From Hyphochytrium catenoides (taxonomy: Eukaryota; Sar; Hyphochytriomycetes; Hyphochytriales; Hyphochytriaceae), in contig FLMG01002125.1 of the NCBI GenBank assembly GCA_900088475.1, positions 29,100 through 93,099 on the forward strand: a stretch of DNA of 64,000 nt, given 5' to 3'. Below are positions 21,474-33,122 of the stretch, in pieces; position 1 is the stretch's first letter, and every line of letters begins with the position of its first letter. Under the pieces are notes generated by a model. It made no database searches, was not told the origin of the DNA, and saw only the letters and a list, made by a program, of their open reading frames with translations. Position numbers and translations under genes: made by a program.

Positions 21474-24400
21474 ATGGTTAAATTTGGTGCCACATTGAAG
21501 GAAAAGGCCATCCCTGGATGGGAGCGGTGAGAAGAGCTTGACGTCGCCTAGTGAAAGGCGGAAGTCGTTCTAAATTGACTTTTGGGAAAGAACTCTTCCT
21601 TATTCAGTGCTCTTTTTAAAAGTGTTTCTCCCTATTTATTTATGTGGTGTCTTAGCTCTACTTATCATCCTTCATTTGAGGCAATCCTAACAGTCACTTG
21701 CTGGTGCTGACCATCAACTGCACTCCTCGACTAGGCACTATATTAATTACAAGCAACTGAAGAAGAGACTCAAGCACCCAGAACTCATAGACTCCAAGAG
21801 GGCCAGAAGGCTCTCCCTTACTCTGTCGACCAGTCAGGAGCGTACTTTCATAGAGTTCCTCGACAAAGAGTTAGAGAAAGTGGTCCTCTTCTTCCTGGAC
21901 AAGCAGGGAGAACTCGCCCGAGACATGGAAGTGCAGATACAGAAGATGGAGACAGTCAGCTCTATTGACATTTATAGGATTGACGAGTTATGGCAAGCGT
22001 AAGTTGAGAGAGAAGCTCAGATCCCCTAGCCATTGATCTTTTCCAAAGCTTTGTGATCCTTTTCTTCGATATGAGATCTCTTGTTCGTCTAACCTCTCCG
22101 TCACAGCTTTAACAGGCTCGGGGAACGCCTGGTATTGCTCCTGAACTACTTGGAACTGAATAACACTGGCCTTAGAAAGATACTGAAGAAGTATGATAAA
22201 AACCATCCCTATGCGAAGATATCTAAGCAATATCTAAGCACTAGGTATAATGCGGAAAACTCTCATGTGGCACAGCTCAACAGTTTTGATGGTATGCTTT
22301 CCAACAAATTGACTTTCCATCTCGTCTCATTTGCAGTTCTTTCTCCCGTGAATATGCTCGTTAGCTCCGTCTAGATCGTCTCTCTATATGCATTATTTGC
22401 TGTATTGGCGTCCAGCAAGCTTCCTGCGCAGCCTCTTCTCAAATGTCAAAAGTCTGCTTTCTGGGTCTTCCATCCCTTCATTGTCATGGCCCCTTTTGAC
22501 TCATGGCTACAATTCCAATGCTTGATGCTAAATGGTCTGCCATTAGGGATATCGGCGCTGAATCTGTCCATTCTTCAATCGCTGTTCTATCTACACACTT
22601 TCAAGGTAAGGAAGATCTTCCCCCGCTAATTGTTTTAAACGTTCTTACCTGTGACCTTCGACAATACATCGCTATTTACCATTTTCCTGGCTCGTCGCTT
22701 AAGATTCTTTTACAATAGCTTTTTGATGTTACATCGTCTAAGTCTTAACTTGTCAGCGCAATGGAGATCAGCTGAAACCTGAGGAGCACCAAATCATTGA
22801 ACTTTATCGAGCCGCCCCTGTGCTCAACAAGATCTTCGTGGCACGGAAAAAGCTTCGGACAGCAACTACTTACATTGATGCCTTCTCCGCAAAGGCTGGA
22901 ATATTTGACGAGGCCAAAGACGAGGAGGACATCGAGGACCACTTTAGAAGGACCAAGACATCATCTCTTTCTATTTTTCTCAACATGTTGAGCACCTTTC
23001 TCTATATGACAAACTACTATATAGTAGCTCCAACCAGTGGAGACTATGCGGAGAAGTTAGGGGCCACCCCTGCTGTGAGTGGCCTCATTATTGGAATGTC
23101 GCCTATGGCAGGACTCTTTTCAGCAATTCTCTACAGCTGGTGGTCCAACAAGTCGTTCCGTCTTCCTCTTATATTCTCATCCGTCTGCCTGGTGGTGGGG
23201 AATCTTCTTTATGGGCTCGCCCTGACGTATTCCTCCCTCAATATGGTGCTTGCGGGGCGTCTGTTGACGGGCTTTGGAGGAGCCAGAGCAGTCAACAGAC
23301 GGTATATCGCTGACAACATCCCAAAAGAGATACGCACAATAGAGTCTGCAAAGTTTGTCACAGCTAGTGCGCTAGGAATGTCTGCAGGTCCAGCGATGAG
23401 TGCTGTTCTCTCTCTGTTCCCGACGTACCACCTACTTGGAGTTATCAAGGTGGACAAAGAGACAAGTCCAGGGTGGCTTATGTTTATTCTTTGGATTATT
23501 TATCTCATTGCCATCATCTTCCTTTTCGAGGAGCCTCAACGGAAGATCAGCGACCATCTTTTTGCTTTGGGTAGCGACACCCAGGGGGGAGACAGTTACC
23601 ATGATGGTGGACGCGTGGAAGAGCACAGGCCACTCCTCCTATCGCAGCGCGGTGAAGAGAAGGAAATGAGGAGGAAAACGAAGGGGGTGATCCGCACTGT
23701 GGTAACCAACAGAGCCATTCTTCTATCTCTCTGGCTCTACGTCGTTATCAAGCTAAGCTGCGAGCTCATGCTGTCTTCTACTGCCCTCGTCACTTGGTAC
23801 TATTTCCATTGGTCTCCGGCGAATAGCGGAACGTACCTGGCAATACTTGGCCTCTTGATGTTCCCGGTAAACTACCTGGTTGTGTGGGCCACACCCCATT
23901 ACGATGACCGGTGAGTCTTAAATTACTGTCTTTCCAGTTATCCCTCATGATGGATGCATTGTCATACCAACTTGTCTCGCTTTATCTCGTCCTACTTCTT
24001 CAGCTGGCGGACAATGAAGATTGTCCCTATCCAATCTTCACAGTTGCTTGGACTTACCGAGCAGCTGTTATCTTGCCAATACTGACCATCTCGCTGCTGT
24101 TGCACAATTATAGACAAATACTCTGGTTCAACTTATGGGTGATGCTGGTGGGCTGCCTCTTTATGATCCCACTGAGTGCTGTCAACTACACCGTGATACA
24201 GTATGTACTGGGTTCGGTTATGGTCTTCGTCACAAGCAACACGATTGAGGGTAAGGTGATCCCATCAGGATGGGCGGTCGTTTTCCCACTGCCTGCCCTT
24301 GACTTTCACCCTAAGCTAAGGCGCATTGTTAACCATTTTCTTTAGTTTGAGCAACCCTGTCTAACACTGCTTATTTACCTCTGCGTTCTGTCAGGGGTGG

Positions 24401-24706
24401 TGATGTCGCTTCTGTCAAAGATAATGCCTAAGCGCCTAGCTCAAGGCACTTTTAATTCTGGATTCCTGACCACGGAAGCTGGAATGTTAGGACNNNNNNN
24501 NNNNNNNNNNNNNNNNNNNNNNNNNNNNNNNNNNNNNNNNNNNNNNNNNNNNNNACACATTCGCACCCATGACCCTCATCAGTGCGGTGACAACTGCAGC
24601 TACCTGGTGGACGTACGAAGAGTTAGCAGAGGACGCAGACGACGCTAGCGAACGGAGCAGTGAGGATTCGAGTGTGACAAGTGCTGATCATGGGTTGCCC
24701 AAATAA
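21474..24706 (+). CDS. SPX-MFS phosphate transporter (PHT5/VPT type), with an assembly gap
   Basis: Membrane transporter that moves inorganic phosphate across the vacuolar or a similar storage membrane. The SPX domain senses inositol pyrophosphates. Exons: 21474-21526, 21735-21998, 22107-22291, 22547-22605, 22757-23910, 24114-24250 and 24395-24706. The SPX part (residues 1 to about 190) begins [18 protein letters not shown] and contains [14 protein letters not shown] and [10 protein letters not shown], with the lysines expected of the phosphate-binding surface. The MFS part starts near residue 260 ([13 protein letters not shown]) and has [41 protein letters not shown] and [10 protein letters not shown], all typical of PHT5. 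Ns at 24494-24554 remove part of the last helices. The frame before and after the gap differs by one, so the gap length is not exact. Exon 4 (22547-22605) is the least certain. Confidence 0.93.
24494..24554. other. Assembly gap (61 Ns) inside the SPX-MFS transporter
   Basis: Run of 61 N within the last exon. By comparison with PHT5 proteins about 20-25 residues of the last membrane helices are missing here. The coding frame enters at codon start 24493 and resumes at codon start 24557. That distance is 64, not a multiple of three, so the true size differs from 61 or the gap hides an intron. Confidence 0.97.
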
Positions 24707-25206
24707 TAGTCCTATGAACTATAACTCATGAAAGCTGAACGTAAAGAAGGCCTTCCATTTTTGACATAATGGCTTCACGGATTCCTGCTCCGTCTCAAAG
24801 CTGGAGGGCATCATAACGGCTAATAGGGTGGAAGAGAGCACATAAGAGACACAGAATCATCTTTCCTCAATCAGTCCGTTTTCCGGCGGCTTTGAATCGC
24901 TTAGGTTCTAAAAAGTGAGCTGGCTGTCTGCTTGTCGAATGCCAGAGTGAGACGGTTGATTGCATCAGACCGTTGGTCCTCTTAGAAAGCTTCTTGACAA
25001 GTGGTTGGGTTTAGGCTCTTCAGCGGGCTTAGGATGTTTGGGTTCCCCGAGGTCCCTGTTCCATTGGAAGACACTGGGATACTGTCTCCATGTGAGAGGT
25101 CTGCTGCATCTCTAGACGTGCTTGACGAAGGAGCTCAAGAAAACGCCAGCTGGCCTTATTATTCTCTGAGTATCATTCAGACAAGGGAGAGGGCTTGTCT
25201 GTCACG

Positions 25207-25416
25207 TTAGTAGCTGTGGTGAATGTTGTAGCTGTGCTGAATGTTGTTGTCAAGCATTAGTGCCAGCAATAGGAGGAGAGAATCAAAATGCAGCACCACC
25301 GGTGCGAAGGTCTCTGGTAATGCGGACCATATTTCTTTTGTGAACTCTTTCGCTACCGAACGGACCTTGTACCTTTCGATTGTACCATTACTCTTCAGTT
25401 GATCCTGAAGACCCAA
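25207..25416 (-). pseudogene. Decayed Ty1/copia reverse-transcriptase fragment
   Basis: About 70 codons on the minus strand contain GTIERYKVRSVAKEFTKE and then ETFAPVV and LLLALML. This is the conserved start of copia-type reverse transcriptase (usual pattern: ERYKARLVAKG-x-Q ... ETFAPV ... LLA). Several conserved positions have changed, and neither the catalytic YVDD region nor integrase, RNase H or LTRs were found nearby. I read it as a relic of a retrotransposon insertion. Confidence 0.8.
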
Positions 25417-26848
25417 CAGCGCACTCCTACAATATCTTTGTTCCTATCAGTAGTTGGCTTTGTTAGAACTCCCACCACGCACGTACAGTTAATCTCTTCA
25501 CCGCCAGAATTTCTTCTTCCATACCTGGCTTCCATTCTGGAGCATGTCAAAGGTTAAGGGCTTCTTCCATCGTCTTTGGCTCTGTAGTAGTGGCGAGCAG
25601 GGAAGAATGCCCCTCCAAACAAGTCAGCTGCGTGGCCCTTTCTTGTTGTTCCTCTCAGCGCCCCCTCCTAGAACTGATCCTGATGATATTGTAGGACCGG
25701 CCGCCGAGTCAGGGCTTCAGCTTGCTCCCTAGATTTTCCTCCTAACAGCATACTTCTTCCGCCGAGGATGTTCCGTAGATTAAGAGATTGTCTTTCTTCT
25801 CCGATTTGTCAAGGTCATTGCGTCGGCTCGGAGATTTATCACCTTTCCTTAAAAAAAAACAGGAAAATGATAAGTTCCAGCCACCACGAAGAGAGAGAGA
25901 GAGTGGCAATCAGAGAGATTGAGCGAGAAGACGGAGCTCGCACACCGCTTGAGTTGTTAAAACCGGACTGCCCTTTGCTTAATGATCCTCCGCAGGCTGT
26001 CAGGATCATCAAGGCGATAATAGCTGTTACTAAGAAGAAGATAATATGGGGCTTGGACTTTTTGGAAAAGCTTTCTCCTCTCTCACTCTTTCCACCGGGG
26101 AAGCGGGCATAGGCTCCGCACAGTAGACGGAAGATGGCGAAGATTGCGTTTCTTGTAAGACCATTATGCTTCAAAAAACGGGGGCAGCTTGTCTAGAGCT
26201 TTGCTTTGGGATACGGTCCCAAAGGTAGGCTGCTGCTGTTGAATGTAGCTATCCCCCTCCCTCCTCCGAGTCGGCCCAAATAAGCAGCGGAAGAGATGCT
26301 TCGTGTGGGTGGTTACGAGCTGCCTCCAGGAGTGCGATTGCATCGTTCAGCTACGGCTGTTCACCCTCGGGATGTGAGGAATGGTGATTGCAAAAAATCA
26401 GTGCTTTCTCCGTAGCTTTGCGTTGTTGTAGCTTTAATTATTAGGGAGCTGGTAGGGTAACACCTACGGTGGAGCACTAAGTTTTCTTCGTGGCGTGTTG
26501 GAGATAAAGGGTGGCTCTCTCTCACTCTCAAACTTGCATAAACACCCTCAGCCAGCCTCTGTTGTCGCCTGCTCGCAACCAGGTATCGGAGAATGGCAAC
26601 GCAACAAAGAGGAGGCACAGTTGACTGGCCCTATTATGATGAAGTTGTAGCTGATGAACAGTAGTCACCGGCAGATAAATACCGGTACGGACCTCACATC
26701 TTCGAAGCATCGTTGAATATGTCCTCTTACTATTGACACTTTTAGAGTTATCGTTGATGGCCTTCCATATCCCTCATTAGGTGCAACTATAGACCCGTAC
26801 AGCCTTGAGTCAACTGTCGCTTTATACAGACGAAAAAATCGATCGTAT

Positions 26849-26980
26849 CGTCAGCCTAAGACAGGATAAGACAGGGCTAGCTCGCCTCATACAGGTGAAG
26901 GTTCGTCAGCCTAAGACAGGCTAAGACGCAGCTCCGCTCCATAGTGAAGGTTCATCTGCATAAGATAGGCTAAGACGCGG
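26849..26980. repeat. Three imperfect tandem copies of a 49-55-bp unit
   Basis: Units start at 26849, 26904 and about 26953 with CGTCAGCCTAAGACAGG (third copy diverged: CATCTGCATAAGATAGG). Each continues with C/A-TAAGAC, and the units are joined by a GTGAAGGTT linker. Confidence 0.75.
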
Positions 26981-29900
26981 ATTGTCTAGTAGTACTAGCA
27001 TAGCAGAGGCTCGACGATATCATATGCCCAACCTTCCACAAATGTGGCATTTCTTGTCCGCCCTCCTGGCAGCAGCAGTGGTCCACGCATGAAAGGCGGC
27101 TACACGGCCAGCAACTTCTGCTGCCGAGTTGCGCCGCCATGTAGTAGGAGACGACCTGACCCCTCTTAGTGACTTTATCAATGAACGAAGAAGAAGGTGA
27201 ACCAGCCTATAGTGAAGATCATTTATTATTATTGCGAGGGAACATGATGCACAACAGTGCCTACATCGGGGACTACTCTTACTATGGGAAAAGGAACCAC
27301 CCGACAGTTGCCTCGCTCGAAACGGCCTCTAAAGAATGAATCTTCAGGCGACGAACTGACAGCGGTGGTGGTGTGAGGGGAATTGAGTGGCCGTGAAACC
27401 AAAAGCAAAGCTTGATGCTTCATGTCAGTGATGACCTAGATGGTTGACCAAGGACTAACGGCGGGACGATGTTGCAAGGATAAAAGAGCCCTCAAAGAAG
27501 AGGCTATCACAAACGGAGGAATGGAAACCTTCTTCTTCTCTAATAAGGGCGTTATTTATTATTATTAGTAGTAGTGAACTCTTCTGTTCCCTCCTTGAAT
27601 AATGAAGCTCACCACCACCTTTACCCGAACCGACACCTTCCCTGCAGCTGATAAGCCAGAGATATGGTCTTGAGTTCGGTAGAAGATTAGAACTTGGCAC
27701 TCCTGTCCCTGGGTAACTACAAATAACACGTCTTCTCGCTTTTCTCTCAAATGTAAGTTGAGAAAGCATGTTCTTCGGGCTAGTGGGATGTGAAGGGCAT
27801 TATTCTATTCAGCACCCAAACCACTGAGGAATCCTGGCTTTTGAAGGGGGGGAATATCAGCAATCCCTTGCTGAATGATAATAAACTCGTCGTTCGTTGG
27901 TGGCGGTGGTGAAGATGATCCCAGTGCCAAACTTTAAATCCGGACAGAGGAAACCACTCGCCGTGCGTGCCCAGTGGCATATATTCAGATGCTCTAGAGA
28001 CGGGGTTCAGATAGCTACTATTATCGTCAGAAAACTGCAGAGAAGACGATGACGTAACAGCGACTGATGTGTTAGAAGAGGATGATGTACTGTCACTGTA
28101 GCTATTGTTAAACAATTCATCATTATCATCAGCTTTTCTAGAGGAATTAGTTACATGAACCATGAGCTGTGTCATAGGCAATCATCTTGTAGTTGCCTCG
28201 TCCTCCACCTCATCATTTTTCGCTGTTGTTGATTGAGACTACTTACTGCTGTTGTCGTTCCCTTCTGGTGGTAGAGTTGACAGGTTTGTCCTTCCAGCTT
28301 CCTTCCTCCTCCCCTTCTTCCTCCTCCTGTCGCTCGGGCCATCACGAGGTCACTAGTTCGATCTGCATCCCAGGTAGTAGTTCCCAGCAGCGCTCAAGCG
28401 CTCAGAGCGATGCACAGCAATATAGTGTTGAAAACAAATAAAACCATATTCCGAGTTACTCATCAGCTCGTCGTTTTTTTGGAGTCTTGCCTTGTTGTTG
28501 TGTCGTCCTCCTATCTGCCGCATGATGCCTGCACCATTATAAGATGATGATAAGTTATTATCTCGTCGCTCGCCGGTCCACCTTCTCCTCCAGAGGTGAC
28601 GCTACTACTAGTAGGATATATAATGCCTTGCTCGTCAATGGCAGTATCGTCCTCCCGTCTTCTTCTCAATAATGGCCTTGCCTAGTAAAAGGCTTTTTGG
28701 ATTAGGGGTTGGTGGTCTGGCTTGCTGTTTGTGCTGAAGCAGCACCAACTGATTGCCGAGAAAACGGGCGTGGTCTTGGCTTGAATGATGGTCACATTGT
28801 GTTGTCTCATCACTGCTCTCATGATGCCGAGTGATGATAATTATTAGCATCTGTAAAATGATAGTACTACTACTACTACTTTATTACTGACTTTAGAAGA
28901 GAACAGTATAGAACCCACTGAGGGAAAATGAAAAACAGTAACTAACTAGCTATCTGGAACTATGGAGGACTGCTTACAAGTACTGCTTGCCACTCCTAGA
29001 GACCTACTACAACTACTACTCTCCCTAAACCAACCCGCCAAGGACTGCTCCAAGAACCTGCTGCAGGATTACTTCCTGCAGGGCTCCTGGTGGGAGAGGA
29101 AGACGTGCAGAGACCATCTGCGCATTGGACCGCCGCTGGATATGAACAGATATTCTGCCATAATAGATAGTAGAATTGAAAAGAAGGGAAGACAAAGAAA
29201 CTCCCCCTCCACATCTATCATGTATCGCCCGGATCCAGTGACGTAGAGTGCTATGGACTTCCTCCGTTGCTTAGCGGCATGGCCAATACGAGCTACTACT
29301 ACTGCTGCTGGTTGTCGTTCTTCTTACTGCTGCCTGGGGTGTTTCGTTGTTGTTCAGCTACTTTACATGATGACAAAGCAAATTTTACTTACTACTTCTT
29401 ACGGTGAAGAAGGAGTGCTCTGAAGAACTAGCATGCCAGGTTTTGGAAAACTATTGTTGACTTTTTTTTTTCTGCTATGAATGAATAATAACGAGCATTT
29501 ATAACGACTAATAGCTACTAAGAAGAAGTAAGAGATGAAGAAAGAAGAAGAAGAAGAAGCAAGAGAAAGAAGAAAAGAAACCAGGAAAGCGATGACGCCT
29601 TGGTCTCATCCTCCTCAACCTGATCTCCTCCACACTCATCATCAGTAAAGGAAGAATCATAATTGATCTCCTCAGTGATAATAACGGGAGAAGCAGGAGC
29701 GGGGTTATATATTTTTCTCTAAAGATGCTGGTCCGTGCTGACCTCCACACAGCCTCCACAACGTTATCTGAAGGAAGGCTGAAACGAGGCTCAGTTGGCC
29801 GAACAAAAGAACTGGTTCACCATTATCGAATTGTACAACGAATCCCGCGGAAAACGAATCAAACTATTCCTCGGCACTTCCGTCCTAAAACAGCATTGAA

Positions 29901-30199
29901 TCAAACTCTTAGTCTGGCAGTCCTAAGGAAGGAGGATGGGAGAGCCGGCGGCGGCAGCCCCCAGGGTGGCGACAGTCCAGGTCCAGTACAAAGGATCACA
30001 AACCTGACTGCTGGGAGATGGGAGGTCATGAATCAAACTTCAAGAAAGCTCAGCACTTTCAGTCGGAATGCGGAAAGCCTGTAGAGTAGCAGTAACAGCT
30101 GCAGTAACTACTAAACTTTTGTCACTCGGCACGTCGGGGTTGCAAGTATTGTATTCCTCCCCATCTCTCGCGAAGCATTGACTTGAAGTCACTCAGAAT

Positions 30200-30562
30200 G
30201 TTCTACAGTAGAACTACTCATAGTCATTATTATTTACTCGTACCAGCGTCGTTTACTGTTTTATTTGGTACATACAGTGTAGTACTTCAAGTTTCTGTAC
30301 TGTAGTGTAGCCATTCTCATCTGATTACTGTGGTTCTATAATTCCCACTGTACTGTACTCATTTCATAACCAGAGAACTGCGCAGTCACTCTGATTTCTA
30401 CTGTTTTGTAAAACATCTGTACTGTACACTGGGCAGTAAAGTTTACAGTACTGTACGCCACTGTACACCAACTGGTGAACGTACTGTGTATTATTCATGA
30501 TCAGGGAAGCCCATACTGATTTGGTACACTTCAACTTGTACACAAGTGTACCGAATGGTGGG
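30200..30562. repeat. TACTGTA-rich patch ending in a perfect inverted repeat
   Basis: The words TACTGTA, ACTGTAC and their complement occur about eight times within 360 bp (near 30211, 30297, 30349, 30417, 30447 and 30480). At the right end GGTACACTT (30533-30541) and AAGTGTACC (30554-30562) form a perfect 9-bp inverted repeat with a 12-bp spacer. No reading frame covers it. Confidence 0.6.
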
Positions 30563-33122
30563 AGGTCCTGAGCAAGGTGCGACCATCACCCTCCTCCTTC
30601 TTCTTCTTCTCGGAGAAGTCGGACTTTGTTTCTACAGAACTAATGGTTCCTTCGATAGAAGGTTCAAATAAAGGTTAGGATGATGATGGAATGGTGGTGT
30701 GGTGATTGAGCCTCCTCCTCCTCGACTCCTGCCACCACCACAACGTAACAACATATACTCGTTCGCCTCCCTCCTCCTCCTCCCACTACTATGTAGTAGC
30801 TCTTCTTCTCTCTTCCTCGGCCTTGCTCTTCTTCTTATGAAGAAGAAGAAACCTGCAAGCAAAGCTTGAATAACGTGGTACTACTTTTGAATAGAATCCT
30901 ACCACCACCACAACACCACCACTATCCTCCGTCGTCACTGATGATGAGCAACACCACCACCAACACTCCTCGTCCTGGGAAAGAAGAAGAGAAGGAAGAA
31001 GAAGAGGATGACCGACTGTCGTCCACCGCTGGAGGAGGCGCCGCTGCTGCTAATAAAGACGACCATCAACATCCTCTCATCATAACAGTGGGAGGCGAGA
31101 TTACTACTATATAATAATCGAAGAAGTAGAAAGAGCCGCCAGCACCACCAACAAGACAAACTCGCTGCAGCAGCATAATAATAACTGCAAGAGACACTTC
31201 CTCCATTATTGATCAACCACTCTTCGGCAAGAGTGGAAAAAACAGGAAGCAGGTGACAGGAGGAGGCAGCCGGGATTTTAAGATTAGGAGAAAGAAGGAG
31301 ACGATGGTACCGGGAAGTAATAAGTCGTAAATGTTTGTTGCTGCAGCGAGCGCCGAACATCATGACGGTATCGTCGGTAGAGCCGCGGCAAGCATTTCAG
31401 ATTTGCATCACCCACGACAGGGGGAAGCAGGCATAGTAGTAGGGGCCTGCACCAGAGGATGCTGGAGTCGTAATTAAGCAAGGGGGAGATGATGCTGAGC
31501 TTGTTGTTAACAAGCGTCGAGAACTAACGGCGTTCAAAAAAGGGACATGGATAATAATGATGATGTTGTTAGGAATAGAAGAATGGCTGACTATTTAATA
31601 ATATGATAAACCCTAGGCAAGATCCGCCATTCACTAAAAGAAGGACCACCTTACTTCTTGCAGTTGATGAAGAGGGATCGGCTGTACGATAGCAAAACCA
31701 AAAGGGAACCCCCACAACATAAACAGGTCATCAAGACAAATTGCAGAGCACCAGCAGAGACTCAAGACAAAAAAAACATCAAAACCGAGGGAGAGAATGG
31801 TGAAAAAGGGCAAACGGTTCCAAAATAAGGGGAGTAACAACGAAAACAGAAGGAATGGCAGCGGCTAGGAAGGATGCTAAAGGAAGCTTCCCGGGACCAA
31901 TAAACAACAGATATGATGGGGAAGATGTTGCAGCAGAGGAGGACGAGAAGTGGGGGAAGAAACCCAGTACTGCCGCCTCCACCTCAAGCACGAATGAGCA
32001 AGAAGCAGCCATCGAGAATCATGGTCGCCCTGGTGTTGTTGTTGGATGTTATTGTCATCATCAAATTAGTAGGTAATAGCAAGAAAGGGGAAGAAGAGCA
32101 GCCTCGGCGGATGTAGAACAAGAAGACGAGAATCGACGATGACGACTGCTTTGATGAGGTTTCCGGCCCACCAAAAAGGGAACAGAGGAGCAGCAGCAGC
32201 ATCTTGTTCTTGCTGCTACTACTGTGAGGAGCGGGGATGATGATGATAGGAAAGTAAAGGAAGAGCTGGTGGTGGTGGTGGTGGTGGACGAGGAAGAGGT
32301 CGACGACGGACGGAACGATGATCATGAAGAGGGGGACGAAGAGGATGAGTAGGACGACGAAGAAGAGGAGGAGGACGAGGAGGAGCCTCTTATTAACAAT
32401 TGAGCACCACCACTGAAAAACAGGACCGCCGCTGACGACGATTGGTGAAGCAAATGATGATGAAACTCATCATGAAGGAATTTGCAATCCTAATCTAATG
32501 ATGCTGCGTCCCGATTATTGAGGATGGATTATTAGCTGAGTGGACAAATCGGCGGCGGTGAGTGGCAGCAGCATGACAGCTCAACCCCTGCGTGTTTTTG
32601 TGCAGCTGTTTGTTGTGAGCTGCTGTGGTAGTAGTAATGGAGTGTGCATAGGAGGACAAATATACATTGTGAGACGACAACGAACAACGACCATCATCAG
32701 CCACCATAAAGTCATCAATCGACGACCAGTCGGCGCTAGACAACCAAAACGAACGGCACTACTACTACTGCGCCAGCACCCAGCAACGTTGGACAAGTAG
32801 TAGTATCAGGCTATTTTCATCATCCCACCAATAGTTAGAAACCTTCTTCTCTTTAGCTGCTTGCAATAATAATAAGATATTCGTTGGAGTTTTGCCAGTA
32901 CGTCGGGGGACTGCAGTTGACCATCCAAGTCTCTACTACTGTGCGTCTATAATGTCACTACTGTCCCTGTTATTTTCAAGTACAGCACAGTTGTCATGGA
33001 TGATGTGGTGTAAGTAGTAGTAGCGTATGCGTGACTTCTCACAACACAACTTTCCAGAACAACAGAAACACAAGCTAACGACAAACAGTTGAAGAGGAAG
33101 AAGAAATTAGACCACATTGGAC

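Larger units (their letters stand above)
24707..33122. other. Gene-poor region rich in trinucleotide simple repeats
   Basis: About 8.4 kb without a gene I can support. From about 27 kb on it is dominated by short runs of GAA/TTC, TAC/GTA, ATG/CAT, ACC/GGT and GGA, for example TAC repeats near 28865-28881, GAA runs near 29520-29580, and (GGT)n near 32265-32285. These runs generate many open frames of serine, histidine or glutamate homopolymers with no domain. A copia scrap, a tandem repeat and a TACTGTA-rich patch are listed separately. Confidence 0.6.

Noticed and set aside
23911-24113. Retained-intron reading through 23911-24113 of the transporter
   Set aside because: The frame is open, but the exon starting at 24114 joins the previous one as YDDR-QILWFN, which matches PHT5 proteins. 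The intervening sequence has no counterpart.
30866-31114. Histidine/threonine-rich and similar homopolymer frames in the simple-repeat block
   Set aside because: They follow directly from trinucleotide runs, occur in all frames and carry no domain.
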